From positions 62,001 through 126,000 of the forward strand of contig NZ_CP126271.1 of the NCBI RefSeq assembly GCF_003234655.2: DNA of 64,000 bases, in the 5' to 3' direction. A program made the translations under genes and the position numbers. Shown one piece after another: positions 15,871-23,415 of this stretch (positions are counted from its first letter, which is position 1; every line of letters begins with the position of its first letter). Source of the DNA: Curtobacterium sp. MCLR17_007 (GTDB taxonomy: Bacteria > Actinomycetota > Actinomycetes > Actinomycetales > Microbacteriaceae). Under the pieces are notes generated by a model. The model ran no database searches. It was not told the DNA's origin and saw only the letters and a list, made by a program, of their open reading frames with translations.

Positions 15871-16551
15871 TCAGACCGACACGGACCCGAGCATCCGGTG
15901 CGCGATGGAGATCGACTCGCCGGACACGACCGACAGCGGCGACGACAGGAACGCGACCAGGTCGGCGATCTGCTGTGGGCTCGACTCGCCACCGGCGCCG
16001 CGCTGCACGGAGCCCGACGGCTCGTCCGTCACCGTGCCGGGGTTGACCACGTTGACCGTGACCCCCGATCCGGCGGACTCGTCGGCCAGGTTCTTCGCGA
16101 TGACGTTCGTCGCTGCGTTGCGCAGTGATGCCGTGATGTTGCCCGAGATGTAGGCGTTCTGCCCGCTGATCACGACGACCCGCCCGAAGCCGGCGTCGCG
16201 CTGCCCGGGGAGCACGGCGTTCGCCACGCGCAGGAACCCGAGGGCCTTGCCGTCGATCGCGTCGGCGACCTGGTCGGGGTCGGACTTCTTGGCCGGGTCG
16301 AGCGTTCCGGCACTCGGGGCTGCGGTCACGACCAGGACGTCGATGCGCCCGTGCCGGTCGAGGACTTCCCGGACGCCAGCGTCAACCGACTCCTGCGACG
16401 CGGTGTCGATGGCCACCCCGTCGGCACCGGCGCTCCGCGAGGCGACGACGACGGTGGCCCCTTCTGCGCGGAGTCGGTCTGCGACGGCGGCGCCGATGTA
16501 GCCCTTCCCCCCGACGACGAGTGCGACACGGTCTGCGAGTTGGAGGTCCAT
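15871..16551 (-). CDS. SDR-fold protein lacking the catalytic Tyr-Lys pair
   Basis: This 226-residue protein starts with a normal Rossmann loop (ALVVGGKGYIGAAVADRL), so it should bind NAD(P). The region that normally holds YxxxK reads NITASLRNAATNVIAKNLADE; aligned on the following helix, both catalytic Tyr and Lys are absent. TAAPSAG replaces NNAG. It may be an atypical reductase with a different mechanism or a nucleotide-sensing pseudoenzyme. It is divergent from a small frame and a MarR gene, and paired inverted repeats lie between them. Confidence 0.8.
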   Translation of the reverse strand: MDLQLADRVALVVGGKGYIGAAVADRLRAEGATVVVASRSAGADGVAIDTASQESVDAGVREVLDRHGRIDVLVVTAAPSAGTLDPAKKSDPDQVADAIDGKALGFLRVANAVLPGQRDAGFGRVVVISGQNAYISGNITASLRNAATNVIAKNLADESAGSGVTVNVVNPGTVTDEPSGSVQRGAGGESSPQQIADLVAFLSSPLSVVSGESISIAHRMLGSVSV

Positions 16552-16616
16552 GCTCCGACGCTATCCCCGACCGGCTCGGCCGTCCCAGCGCTTCAGTGCG
16601 CGAAACGTACAAGTCC

Positions 16617-16645
16617 CGAACTGTTCGTTGCGCGAACCGTTCGCG
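16617..16645. promoter_or_regulatory. Two adjacent CGAAC-N-GTTCG inverted repeats
   Basis: CGAAC-T-GTTCG (16617-16627) and CGCGAAC-C-GTTCGCG (16631-16645) are each perfect about a single central base, with centres 16 bases apart. They lie in the divergent region between the SDR (start 16551) and the small frame/MarR gene. Twin operators of this kind suit a dimeric MarR repressor. The one-base spacer does not match the actinobacterial LexA box, which has four. Confidence 0.55.
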
Positions 16646-16678
16646 TTCTGAAACACTTTCACCGTCCGATACGGACGC

Positions 16679-16891
16679 ATGGACACGGTCAGGAAGGTGG
16701 AAGCACGCATGCGCAGCACGTACCTCGGGATCGAGCACCGTACCCGACCCGCCGGCTCCCACCCCCGGGTCGGCCTGACGCCCCCGTCCGTCATCGAGGC
16801 CTTCGTGACGGCCCGGATCCAGGACCCCTCGCTGCTGTCCCGCCGGACGGAGCCGTCCTACGCCGACTTCTTCTCCGTCCCCCGTTCCTGA
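16679..16891 (+). CDS. Small hypothetical protein upstream of MarR
   Basis: This 70-codon frame may start at 16679, or at the ATG at 16709 (60 codons), which has AGGAAGGTGGA upstream and is the better start. The product is basic, with no membrane segment and no recognised domain; it contains IEHRTRPAGSHPRVGLTPPSVIEAF in its middle. It ends 18 bases before the MarR start on the same strand, so the two may be co-transcribed. It could also be a non-coding leader. Confidence 0.4.
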   Translation: MDTVRKVEARMRSTYLGIEHRTRPAGSHPRVGLTPPSVIEAFVTARIQDPSLLSRRTEPSYADFFSVPRS

Positions 16892-16909
16892 CCGGGAGTC
16901 CGTGACCAC

Positions 16910-17458
16910 ATGCCGTTGACCGTCGTCCGCCGCGAGCACCACCACCTGTACAGCCGTCTGCCCCGCTCGGCCGACGCGCGACGGGCCGTCGACGCCCTGC
17001 TGCGCCTGCAGCACGCCGAGGAACAGCAGATCGAGCACGCCCGTGCCGAGAGCGGGCTCGCCAAGAACGAGTTCCTGGCCGTCCGGTACCTGCTCCAGGC
17101 GCACCGGGACCAGCGGGCGATGGGGCCGAAGGACCTCGCCGTGATGCTCGCGGTGTCGAACGCGTCGGTCACGAAGCTCGTCGACGCGCTGGTCGAGTCC
17201 GGCGACGTCGTCCGGACGGCACACCCCACCGACCGGCGTGCGCAGGTGCTCGAGCCGACCGAGCAGGCCGCAGCCAAGATCGATGCCGCGTACGCGCGGT
17301 TCCACGAGATCGTCGTCGAGGTCTTCGACGGCCTGTCCGACGACGACAACCGCGCGGTCGCGCAGGCGCTCGGCCAGGTCGTCGACGGACTGTCCCGGGC
17401 GGTGCCGGAGCCGGCCGACGAGTACACCGTGGGTGTGGCGGCCGACGCGACGAGGTGA
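16910..17458 (+). CDS. MarR-family transcriptional regulator
   Basis: This 182-residue winged-helix regulator has a long N-terminal dimerisation helix, then NEFLAVRYLLQAHR, the recognition region MGPKDLAVMLAVSNASVTKLVDALVESGDVVR and the wing AHPTDRRAQVLEPTE, which matches the MarR DxRxxxxxLT pattern. A C-terminal helix completes the dimer. Paired inverted repeats about 270 bases upstream, in the divergent region, are candidate operators, which would make the opposite-strand SDR a target. The ligand is unknown. Confidence 0.9.
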   Translation: MPLTVVRREHHHLYSRLPRSADARRAVDALLRLQHAEEQQIEHARAESGLAKNEFLAVRYLLQAHRDQRAMGPKDLAVMLAVSNASVTKLVDALVESGDVVRTAHPTDRRAQVLEPTEQAAAKIDAAYARFHEIVVEVFDGLSDDDNRAVAQALGQVVDGLSRAVPEPADEYTVGVAADATR

Positions 17459-17500
17459 CGGATAGGAGGCTCGGTGACGGCTCGCGCCGTGCCTCCCGTC

Positions 17501-17520
17501 GGTTTCCCCCACCGGAAACC
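17501..17520. promoter_or_regulatory. Inverted repeat upstream of the TetR gene
   Basis: GGTTTCC and GGAAACC are perfect 7-bp arms separated by 6 bases. The element ends 10 bases before the -10-like TAAGTT (17530-17535) and 21 bases before the ATG of the TetR gene, a typical autoregulatory operator position. Confidence 0.55.
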
Positions 17521-17541
17521 TTCCAGCGGTAAGTTGGCAGG

Positions 17542-18150
17542 ATGACTGCCGCCGAGGACGCCGAGACCGCGCCTCGGCGCGGGTACCGCAAGGGCGCGGA
17601 GCGACGGACGCAGATCCTCGACCAGATGATCCGGATGGTAGCCGAGCAGGGTGTGGACGCGTCGTCGCTCCGGTCCGTGGCCGAGGCCCTCGGCATCACC
17701 CACGCCGCGCTGCGGCACTACTTCCCGTCGCGCGACGAACTGCTGCTCGCCGTCTACCGCGAGCACGAGGTCCGTGAGCAGGGGGCGCCCGACCGGCTGA
17801 AGTCGGCGATCGGGGACATGCGGGAGAGCGCCGGGCGCAACCGGGAGATCCCGGGGCTCGTGCAGCTCTACACGACGCTGGCAGCCGACGCCGTGGGTGA
17901 GGGGCATCCGTCGACGAGTGCGTTCATGCGGGAGCGGTTCGCCCGGCTGCGCGGCGAGCTGTCCGAGTTGATCGCGCGGGACCAGGCGGCGGGACGCATC
18001 CGCGCCGACGTCGACCCGACCGACCTGGCATCGCTGAGCATCGCCGCGTCCGACGGGTTGCAGGTCCAGTGGCTGCTCGATCCGGACGCGGTCGACGGCG
18101 AGCGGGTGCTGCGGTTGCTCGAGTCGATGGTGCCCGCGTCCGAGGACTGA
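17542..18150 (+). CDS. TetR-family transcriptional regulator
   Basis: This 202-residue TetR protein has a helix-turn-helix in the first 70 residues (RRTQILDQMIRMVAEQGVDASSLRSVAEALGITHAALRHYFPSRDELLLAVY). The helical ligand domain is divergent, as usual. A candidate autoregulatory operator lies at 17501-17520. TAAGTT lies 6 bases before the ATG and there is no ribosome-binding site, suggesting a leaderless message. The nearest downstream gene, a secreted protein, is 192 bases away and may or may not be its target. Confidence 0.92.
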   Translation: MTAAEDAETAPRRGYRKGAERRTQILDQMIRMVAEQGVDASSLRSVAEALGITHAALRHYFPSRDELLLAVYREHEVREQGAPDRLKSAIGDMRESAGRNREIPGLVQLYTTLAADAVGEGHPSTSAFMRERFARLRGELSELIARDQAAGRIRADVDPTDLASLSIAASDGLQVQWLLDPDAVDGERVLRLLESMVPASED

Positions 18151-18342
18151 AGTAACAGCTCGGTAACGGTGCAGGATCCGACCCATCCTCTCCGGCGGGG
18201 GTGCCGAATCATTGTCACCAGCCGGGAAACACCCGGAGCGCTCACCAGCCGCAGGTCGCTGGTTCTCCACCCCTTGTCGGGGTGTGTTCGGCGTGCACAC
18301 AGCAACAGCGCGTCGAGCGCGACAAGCAAAGGACTCACCACC

Positions 18343-19023
18343 ATGCGCAAGATCACCAAGACCACCCTCTCGGTCGCCGCTGCCGGCGCGATCATCCTCG
18401 GCGGTGCCGGGTTCGGCATCACCGCCGCGAACGCCGCGACGCCCACGATCCACACGGTCGCGTCGTCCTCGTCGAAGATCCCCGCCCCCGTCGCATCGGT
18501 CCCCGAGGTCAAGGGCGGGAACACCTCCGTCGCCCTCGACTCCGGCTTCACCGACGCCCTGACGAGCCTGGGCCTGACCCCGGGTGTGTCGGGTTCGGCG
18601 AAGCTCGCCGACGGCGCCGTGTCGTTCCCGATCACCGCCGGGTCCGTCACCTACTGGTCCCCGGACGGGTCGTACCGTCCCTACGTGCAGGGCCTGCTGA
18701 ACCACAACGGTTCGGGTCTGACCCTCGCCGCGGGCGGCACGACGGTCACGCTGGAGAACTTCGTCGTGAACCCGGGCTCGTCCAAGCTCTACGGTGACGT
18801 CCTGGTCAACGGTGAGGTCGCCGCGTCGAACGCGTACCTGTTCTCCCTGCACGGTGGCACGCTCAAGCCGCTGCAGCTCGAGGGCGACAACGCGATCCTG
18901 ACCGGCACCACGGTCCACGTCTCCGACGACGCCGCGAAGCTGCTCAACAGCACCTTCAAGACCGACGCCGTCAAGGGCGGCCTCCTCGTCGGTACCGCCA
19001 CCATCACCGCCCAGATCAAGTAA
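18343..19023 (+). CDS. Secreted beta-rich protein of unknown function
   Basis: This 226-residue protein has a clear Sec signal peptide (MRKITKTTLSVAAAGAIILGGAGF, likely cleavage after ANA). The mature part is rich in Thr, Val, Gly and Leu in alternating patterns, suggesting an extracellular beta-sheet domain. LDSGFTDALTSLGL and GTTVTLENFVVNPG are its most distinctive segments. There is no sorting motif, catalytic motif or cysteine, so it is probably free or loosely wall-associated. The ATG follows AAAGGA. A strong terminator follows, then an ECF sigma factor. I do not recognise a named family. Confidence 0.85.
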   Translation: MRKITKTTLSVAAAGAIILGGAGFGITAANAATPTIHTVASSSSKIPAPVASVPEVKGGNTSVALDSGFTDALTSLGLTPGVSGSAKLADGAVSFPITAGSVTYWSPDGSYRPYVQGLLNHNGSGLTLAAGGTTVTLENFVVNPGSSKLYGDVLVNGEVAASNAYLFSLHGGTLKPLQLEGDNAILTGTTVHVSDDAAKLLNSTFKTDAVKGGLLVGTATITAQIK

Positions 19024-19057
19024 CACCCCCCGCACCACCAGCGCACAGCACCACGCC

Positions 19058-19092
19058 GAACACCCCTGCGACGCACCGTCGCGGGGGTGTTC
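19058..19092 (+). terminator. Terminator after the secreted-protein gene
   Basis: The arms GAACACCCCTGCGA (19058-19071) and TCGCGGGGGTGTTC (19079-19092) pair over 14 bases with one G-T pair and a 7-base loop. It lies 35 bases after the stop codon, so the secreted protein and the sigma factor are probably separate transcripts. Confidence 0.75.
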
Positions 19093-19181
19093 GTCGTCGT
19101 GCGAGGTCACACCCCGCACTGGGGTGTACCGATCTGTCCGCCACGGCCTAGTGTGAGCGCTCCACCGGCAGGGAGACGCTC

Positions 19182-19721
19182 ATGCACCACACGCACTCCG
19201 ATGACCAGCTCGCCTCGATCGCGTTCACCACGGCCTACCGCCAGCACAGCGTCGGTCTCCGGCGATTCGTCGGGGCGATCATCCTCGACCGGTACATGGC
19301 GGAGGACGTCGTCCACGAGACGTACCTCGAGCTCTGGCGCCACCCGGAGCGCTTCGACCCCACCCGCGCCGACCTGCAGTCGTGGTTGCGCACGATCGCG
19401 CACCGGCGTGCGGTCGACCGGATCCGGAGCACCCAGAGCGCCCGTGACCGTGACGTGCGCGTCGGCACCCGCGACCACCACGACGTCGACCGCTCCAGCG
19501 ACCAGTGGGACGCCGTCTTCGGTCGACCCGAGCTCCGTGCGGCGCTCGCGACCCTGACCACGAAGCAGCGCGATGCCGTCGTCCTCCGCTACCTGGGGGA
19601 GCACAGCACGCCCGAGGTGGCGGAACACCTCGGGGTCAGCGTCGGGACCGCGAAGACCCGCGTCCGTGACGGTCTGCTGGCCCTCCGCGTCCAGCTCCAC
19701 GAGCCGTCGTCCGTGGCGTGA
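19182..19721 (+). CDS. ECF-type RNA polymerase sigma factor
   Basis: This 179-residue sigma factor has region 2 (YRQHSVGLRRFVGAI, AEDVVHETYLELWRHPERFDP, LQSWLRTIAHRRAVDRIR) and region 4 (LATLTTKQRDAVVLRYLGEHSTPEVAEHLGVSVGTAKTRVRDGLLAL). It has no extra C-terminal domain. The usual adjacent zinc-binding anti-sigma factor is absent: the next gene is on the other strand. Control may therefore be transcriptional or through an unlinked partner. The secreted protein just upstream is a candidate target. GGGAGA precedes the ATG. Confidence 0.92.
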   Translation: MHHTHSDDQLASIAFTTAYRQHSVGLRRFVGAIILDRYMAEDVVHETYLELWRHPERFDPTRADLQSWLRTIAHRRAVDRIRSTQSARDRDVRVGTRDHHDVDRSSDQWDAVFGRPELRAALATLTTKQRDAVVLRYLGEHSTPEVAEHLGVSVGTAKTRVRDGLLALRVQLHEPSSVA

Positions 19722-19723
19722 CG

Positions 19724-19772
19724 GACACGACGACGGCCGGCCCCCGCAGGGGGACCGGCCGTCGTGTCGTCG
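19724..19772. terminator. Bidirectional terminator hairpin
   Basis: CGACGGCCGG and CCGGCCGTCG are perfect arms around CCCCC/GGGG; the flanking GACACGA/TCGTGTC extends the pairing with a three-base bulge. It occupies the 57-base gap between the convergent sigma-factor and Gfo/Idh genes. Confidence 0.7.
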
Positions 19773-19778
19773 AGCGGT

Positions 19779-20888
19779 CTACGCCCCGGCGGTCAGGACC
19801 GCGGCTGCGGGGTCGAAGTCCTCGGGGAGCGGCGGGATGGCGTCCACGGTCGACGCGATGTCCACGGCACTGCCGTTCGCAGCGGCGTCGCGGATGCCGA
19901 GCAGCACGTCCAGCACGTGCAGCGCGGTCGCACCCGAAGCGCGCTCCGGACGGTCCTCGGCGATCGCGCGGGCGAGCTCGACCACCCCGGTGCCGCGGCC
20001 CCAGGTCGAGCCGACGGCGGTGATCGTCTCGGGCTCGTCCTGGCCGTAGCGCCAGAGGGTCGAATCGCCTTCGAACGTGTTCGGGTCCGGCAGTGAGATC
20101 GTCCCGAGCGTGCCGTTGATCTCGACGAAGCCCATGCGGGGCAGCGCGTGCTGGAACGAGAACGTCGACTGTGCGGACTGCCCGCCGGCGAACTCGATGA
20201 GTGCCGCGTGGTGCGTCGGGACCTCGACCGGGAACGTCTCGCCCGCGCGGTCGCCGGACGCGATGGTCCGACGCTCGAGCGACTTCGACGACACGGCCTG
20301 CACGCGGGTGGCGGCACCGAGGGCGTGCACGAGCGTGGTCACGTAGTACGGGCCCATGTCGAACAGGGGCCCGGCGCCGGTGGCGAACAGGAAGTCCGGG
20401 TTCGGGTGCCACGCTTCGGGCCCGGGTACGTGGAACATCGTGGTCGCGGTCAGCGGCTCGCCGATGTCGCCGCGGGCGATGGCCCGCAGCGCCGTCTGGA
20501 TGCCGGCCCCGAGCACGGTGTCCGGTGCCGTGGCGACACGCAGCCCCTTCGCCTTCGCGGACGCGAGCACCGCGGCCGCGGAGTCGTGGTCGGTGGCGAT
20601 CGGCTTCTCGCTCCACACGTGCTTGCCCGCGTCGATGATCTGCTGGTCGACCTCGGCGTGCGCGGCCGGGATCGTCAGGTTGATGACGATCTGCACGTCG
20701 TCGCGCGCCAGGAGCTCGTCGACCGAGCCGGAGTTCGGCACGCCGTACTCCGCTGCCTGGGCCGCGGCACGGTCGAGCAACACGTCGGCGACGAAGCGGA
20801 CCTCGACGTCGGCGAACTGCGTCAGGTTCGTCAGGTACTGCGTGGAGATGTTGCCGGCACCGATGATGCCGATCCCGACACGGCTCAC
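19779..20888 (-). CDS. Gfo/Idh/MocA-family NAD(P)-dependent sugar oxidoreductase
   Basis: This 369-residue protein has an N-terminal Rossmann domain (GIGIIGAGNISTQYL) and the family signature EKPIATDH near 95, with the lysine that aids hydride transfer. The C-terminal alpha/beta domain contains GAGPLFDMGPYYVTTLVHALG. Members oxidise inositols, glucosides or phosphosugars. It overlaps the following sugar isomerase-like gene (ATGA), and both diverge from an MFS carrier at 21902. This gives a small catabolic unit whose substrate is probably a cyclitol or sugar. Confidence 0.92.
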   Translation of the reverse strand: MSRVGIGIIGAGNISTQYLTNLTQFADVEVRFVADVLLDRAAAQAAEYGVPNSGSVDELLARDDVQIVINLTIPAAHAEVDQQIIDAGKHVWSEKPIATDHDSAAAVLASAKAKGLRVATAPDTVLGAGIQTALRAIARGDIGEPLTATTMFHVPGPEAWHPNPDFLFATGAGPLFDMGPYYVTTLVHALGAATRVQAVSSKSLERRTIASGDRAGETFPVEVPTHHAALIEFAGGQSAQSTFSFQHALPRMGFVEINGTLGTISLPDPNTFEGDSTLWRYGQDEPETITAVGSTWGRGTGVVELARAIAEDRPERASGATALHVLDVLLGIRDAAANGSAVDIASTVDAIPPLPEDFDPAAAVLTAGA

Positions 20889-21685
20889 TTGTCGTTGTCC
20901 TTGAGCCAGGCGAGGGACTCGGCGATGCCCTCGAAGACGTCGCCCTTGTACGCGTCGAACTCGACGACGCGGATGGCCTGGGGAGCTGCCGCGAGGATCG
21001 ATGCCACGTCGACGTCGCCCTGGCCCGCGGGGGTCTGGTTCTCGAAGGCGCGCTGCAGTGCCTCGGGGACGATGAGGGCGCTCTCGGACGAGGGGAGGGC
21101 GTCGCGGATGTCGCCGTCGACCTGGCCGTCCTTCACGTGGATGGCGACGACGCGGTCACCGAGGGAGCGGAGCACGGCGGGGGCATCGGCACCGCCGACG
21201 GTCGCCCAGAAGGTGTCGAGCTCGAGCACGGTCTCCGGGGCGAGCTGCGCGACGAAGTGCTCGTAGACCGTGCGGCCGTCGACCTTGTTCGTGAACTCCC
21301 ACTGGTGGTTGTGGTACCCGAACTGCAGGCCACGGGCCGCGGCTTCGGCGGTGAGCTCGTTGACGCGTTCGGCGATCTTCGCGACGTCGTCGGCGGTCTG
21401 CCAGCGGTCGGTCGGGATGAACGGGTCGATGACCGTCGTGATGCCGAGACGCTCGGCAGCGTCCCAGATCGGCGCGGTGTCGGTGGCGTCGATGACCGCG
21501 ACGTGACCGGAGGGTGCCTTCAGGCCGGTCGCGGCGAACGCACGCTCGAGGTCGGCGGCACGTTCGACGAACGCGTACGGCTCGACGTTCTCGTAGCCGA
21601 TCTCGGCGACACGGGCGATGGCCTTGTCGAGGTCGGCGGCGATCGCGTCGCGCAGTGAGTACAGCTGCACAGAGGTGGTGGGCAT
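20885..21685 (-). CDS. Sugar phosphate isomerase/epimerase-family TIM-barrel protein
   Basis: This 266-residue AP-endonuclease-2-fold protein shows VQLYSLRDAIAADLDKAIARVAEIGYENVEPY at the N-terminus. The metal-site segments are FGYHNHQWEF, LELDTFWATVGG and VAIHVKDG, followed by VVEFDAY near the end. Relatives include IolE/IolH-like and hydroxypyruvate isomerase-like enzymes. AAGGAG lies upstream of the ATG at 21685. It is the first gene of the minus-strand pair with the Gfo/Idh dehydrogenase. Confidence 0.9.
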   Translation of the reverse strand: MPTTSVQLYSLRDAIAADLDKAIARVAEIGYENVEPYAFVERAADLERAFAATGLKAPSGHVAVIDATDTAPIWDAAERLGITTVIDPFIPTDRWQTADDVAKIAERVNELTAEAAARGLQFGYHNHQWEFTNKVDGRTVYEHFVAQLAPETVLELDTFWATVGGADAPAVLRSLGDRVVAIHVKDGQVDGDIRDALPSSESALIVPEALQRAFENQTPAGQGDVDVASILAAAPQAIRVVEFDAYKGDVFEGIAESLAWLKDNDK

Positions 21686-21764
21686 TGCTCGAAGCTCCTT
21701 CGGTCCTGACTGGGTGTCGCGGTCCGTCGAGGAGCGATGCTCCACGGCGAGATCGATGACGACG

Positions 21765-21881
21765 CTACACGGAAAACCACCCGCTGTGTAGTTTTCCAGG
21801 CGGGGAGTTCAGCGACGGGTGTTGTGGAAGGTCGTTTCCATGTAGGCTCGCGCTCGGCAAAACCGTACACGGTACGGTTTT
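21765..21881. promoter_or_regulatory. Divergent control region with several inverted repeats
   Basis: Three elements stand out in the 216-base gap between the isomerase and the MFS gene. GGAAAAC (21771-21777) pairs with GTTTTCC (21791-21797), overlapping CTACAC (21765-21770) and GTGTAG (21786-21791). TGGAA-N6-TTCCA spans 21825-21840. Two perfect 10-bp arms AAAACCGTAC / GTACGGTTTT separated by ACG span 21859-21881, ending 20 bases before the MFS start. No regulator gene adjoins the unit. Confidence 0.65.
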
Positions 21882-21901
21882 CATCGACTCAAGGAGGCGT
21901 C

Positions 21902-23203
21902 ATGAGCACACCCGAACCCGCGGAGACCCCGACCCTGGTGCACCCCGAAGCGGGCATCACCCAGCCGGTCAGCACCCTGAAGGTGGGGATCGGCTACCAG
22001 GTCGCCCTGTTCCTCGGGCAGTTCGGTCTGTTCGTGGCCCTCATGGCGCCGGTGTACGTGAGCATGCAGCTCAAGGCGCAGGCGCTCGTCGGTGACGACG
22101 CGGCGAACGTCATCGGCACGGTGCTGCCGATCGGCGCCTTCGGTGCGCTCATCATGAACCCGCTGGCCGGCGCGCTGTCCGACCGCACCCGCACGCGCTG
22201 GGGACGTCGTCGTCCGTGGATGCTGACCGGTGTGGTCGTCTTCGCGATCGCGCTGGCGTGGATCGCGTTCGCCCCGGACACGCTCCAGCTGACGCTCGGG
22301 TGGCTGCTCGCCCAGCTCGCCGCCAACACGGTGCTCTCGACCCTGACCGCGAGCTTCGCCGACAACGTGCCCGAGTTCCAGCGCGGCAAGTCGTCGAGCA
22401 TCATCGCCCTCGCGCAGAACCTCGCCGTGCTCGCCGGGACCTACCTGTCCGTGTTCTTCGTCGCGAACCTGCCCGTGCTGTTCATCGCGCCGGGCATCCT
22501 GGCGATCATCCTGGTGGTCGTCTACGCCGTGGTCGCCCGCGACGAGCTGCCGACGTACACGCTCAAGAAGTTCACGTTCCTCAACCTCATCGCGTCGTTC
22601 TGGACGAACCCGATCAAGAACCCGGACTTCGCGTTCGCGTGGTGGTCGCGCTTCCTCATCATCTTCGCGACCTTCATGTTCACGACGTACCGCCTGCTCT
22701 ACATGCAGGAGCACATCGGGATCGCCGACGCGGGCGAGGCCACCGCGGCCGTGGCGTTCGGCGTGCTGCTGTACACGATCGCGCTCCTGGTCAGCGCGGC
22801 GGTCTCGGGCTGGCTGTCCGACCGGCTCGGGCGTCGCAAGGTCTTCGTCGCCGGCTCCACCGCCCTGTTCGCGGTCGGCCTGGTCGTCCTGGCCCACGCC
22901 GAGACGGTCAACGGCTTCTACGTCGCCGAGGTCGTCATGGGCTTCGCGTACGGCATCTACTCGGCGATCGACACCGCGCTCGTCGTGGACGTGCTGCCGA
23001 ACGCGGACCGTCCCGGCAAGGACCTCGGCGTGATCAACATCGCGAACGCGCTCCCGCAGTCCCTGGCACCCGCCGCCGCGCTGTTCTTCCTGAAGATCGG
23101 CACCGACGGCACGGCCGACAACTACCAGCTGATGTGCTGGGCGGCCGGGGCCGTCGCGATCGTCGGCGCCCTCGTGGTGCTGCCGATCAAGCGGGTGCGC
23201 TGA
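21902..23203 (+). CDS. MFS transporter (sugar/glycoside carrier-like)
   Basis: This 433-residue carrier has about 12 membrane segments. The signature loops ALSDRTRTRWGRRRPWM (between TM2 and TM3) and GWLSDRLGRRKVF (between TM8 and TM9) are typical of MFS sugar symporters. AAGGAGG precedes the ATG. It diverges from the isomerase-Gfo/Idh pair and shares the palindrome-rich control region, so it probably imports the substrate of those enzymes. A 16-bp stem-loop follows the gene. Confidence 0.9.
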   Translation: MSTPEPAETPTLVHPEAGITQPVSTLKVGIGYQVALFLGQFGLFVALMAPVYVSMQLKAQALVGDDAANVIGTVLPIGAFGALIMNPLAGALSDRTRTRWGRRRPWMLTGVVVFAIALAWIAFAPDTLQLTLGWLLAQLAANTVLSTLTASFADNVPEFQRGKSSSIIALAQNLAVLAGTYLSVFFVANLPVLFIAPGILAIILVVVYAVVARDELPTYTLKKFTFLNLIASFWTNPIKNPDFAFAWWSRFLIIFATFMFTTYRLLYMQEHIGIADAGEATAAVAFGVLLYTIALLVSAAVSGWLSDRLGRRKVFVAGSTALFAVGLVVLAHAETVNGFYVAEVVMGFAYGIYSAIDTALVVDVLPNADRPGKDLGVINIANALPQSLAPAAALFFLKIGTDGTADNYQLMCWAAGAVAIVGALVVLPIKRVR

Positions 23204-23276
23204 CGCGCTGACCCGCCGGCGCCCGCTGACGCCCACCCGCGTCGCACCCGCGTCGCACCCGCCTCGCACCCCCTCG

Positions 23277-23314
23277 CGGACATCGCGCCCCGTCTCCTCG
23301 GGGCGCGATGTCCG
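23277..23314 (+). terminator. Strong stem-loop after the MFS gene
   Basis: CGGACATCGCGCCCCG (23277-23292) and CGGGGCGCGATGTCCG (23299-23314) form a perfect 16-bp stem with loop TCTCCT. Just before it is a threefold 11-base repeat (about 23235-23270, unit like ACCCGCGTCGC). No T tract follows. Confidence 0.75.
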
Positions 23315-23415
23315 TCCCGGGGTGCGGACCCGATCTGACCAGACCGGCCGCACACCGGACTCGCCGTTGTCGATCCACCGGGCTCGCACCGAGCCTCCCG
23401 GGCTAGCGTGGGCTG

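Noticed and set aside
16617..16645. LexA/SOS boxes
   Set aside because: The arms contain GAAC and GTTC, but the spacing is one base and not the four of the actinobacterial SOS box, and neither neighbour is a DNA-repair gene.
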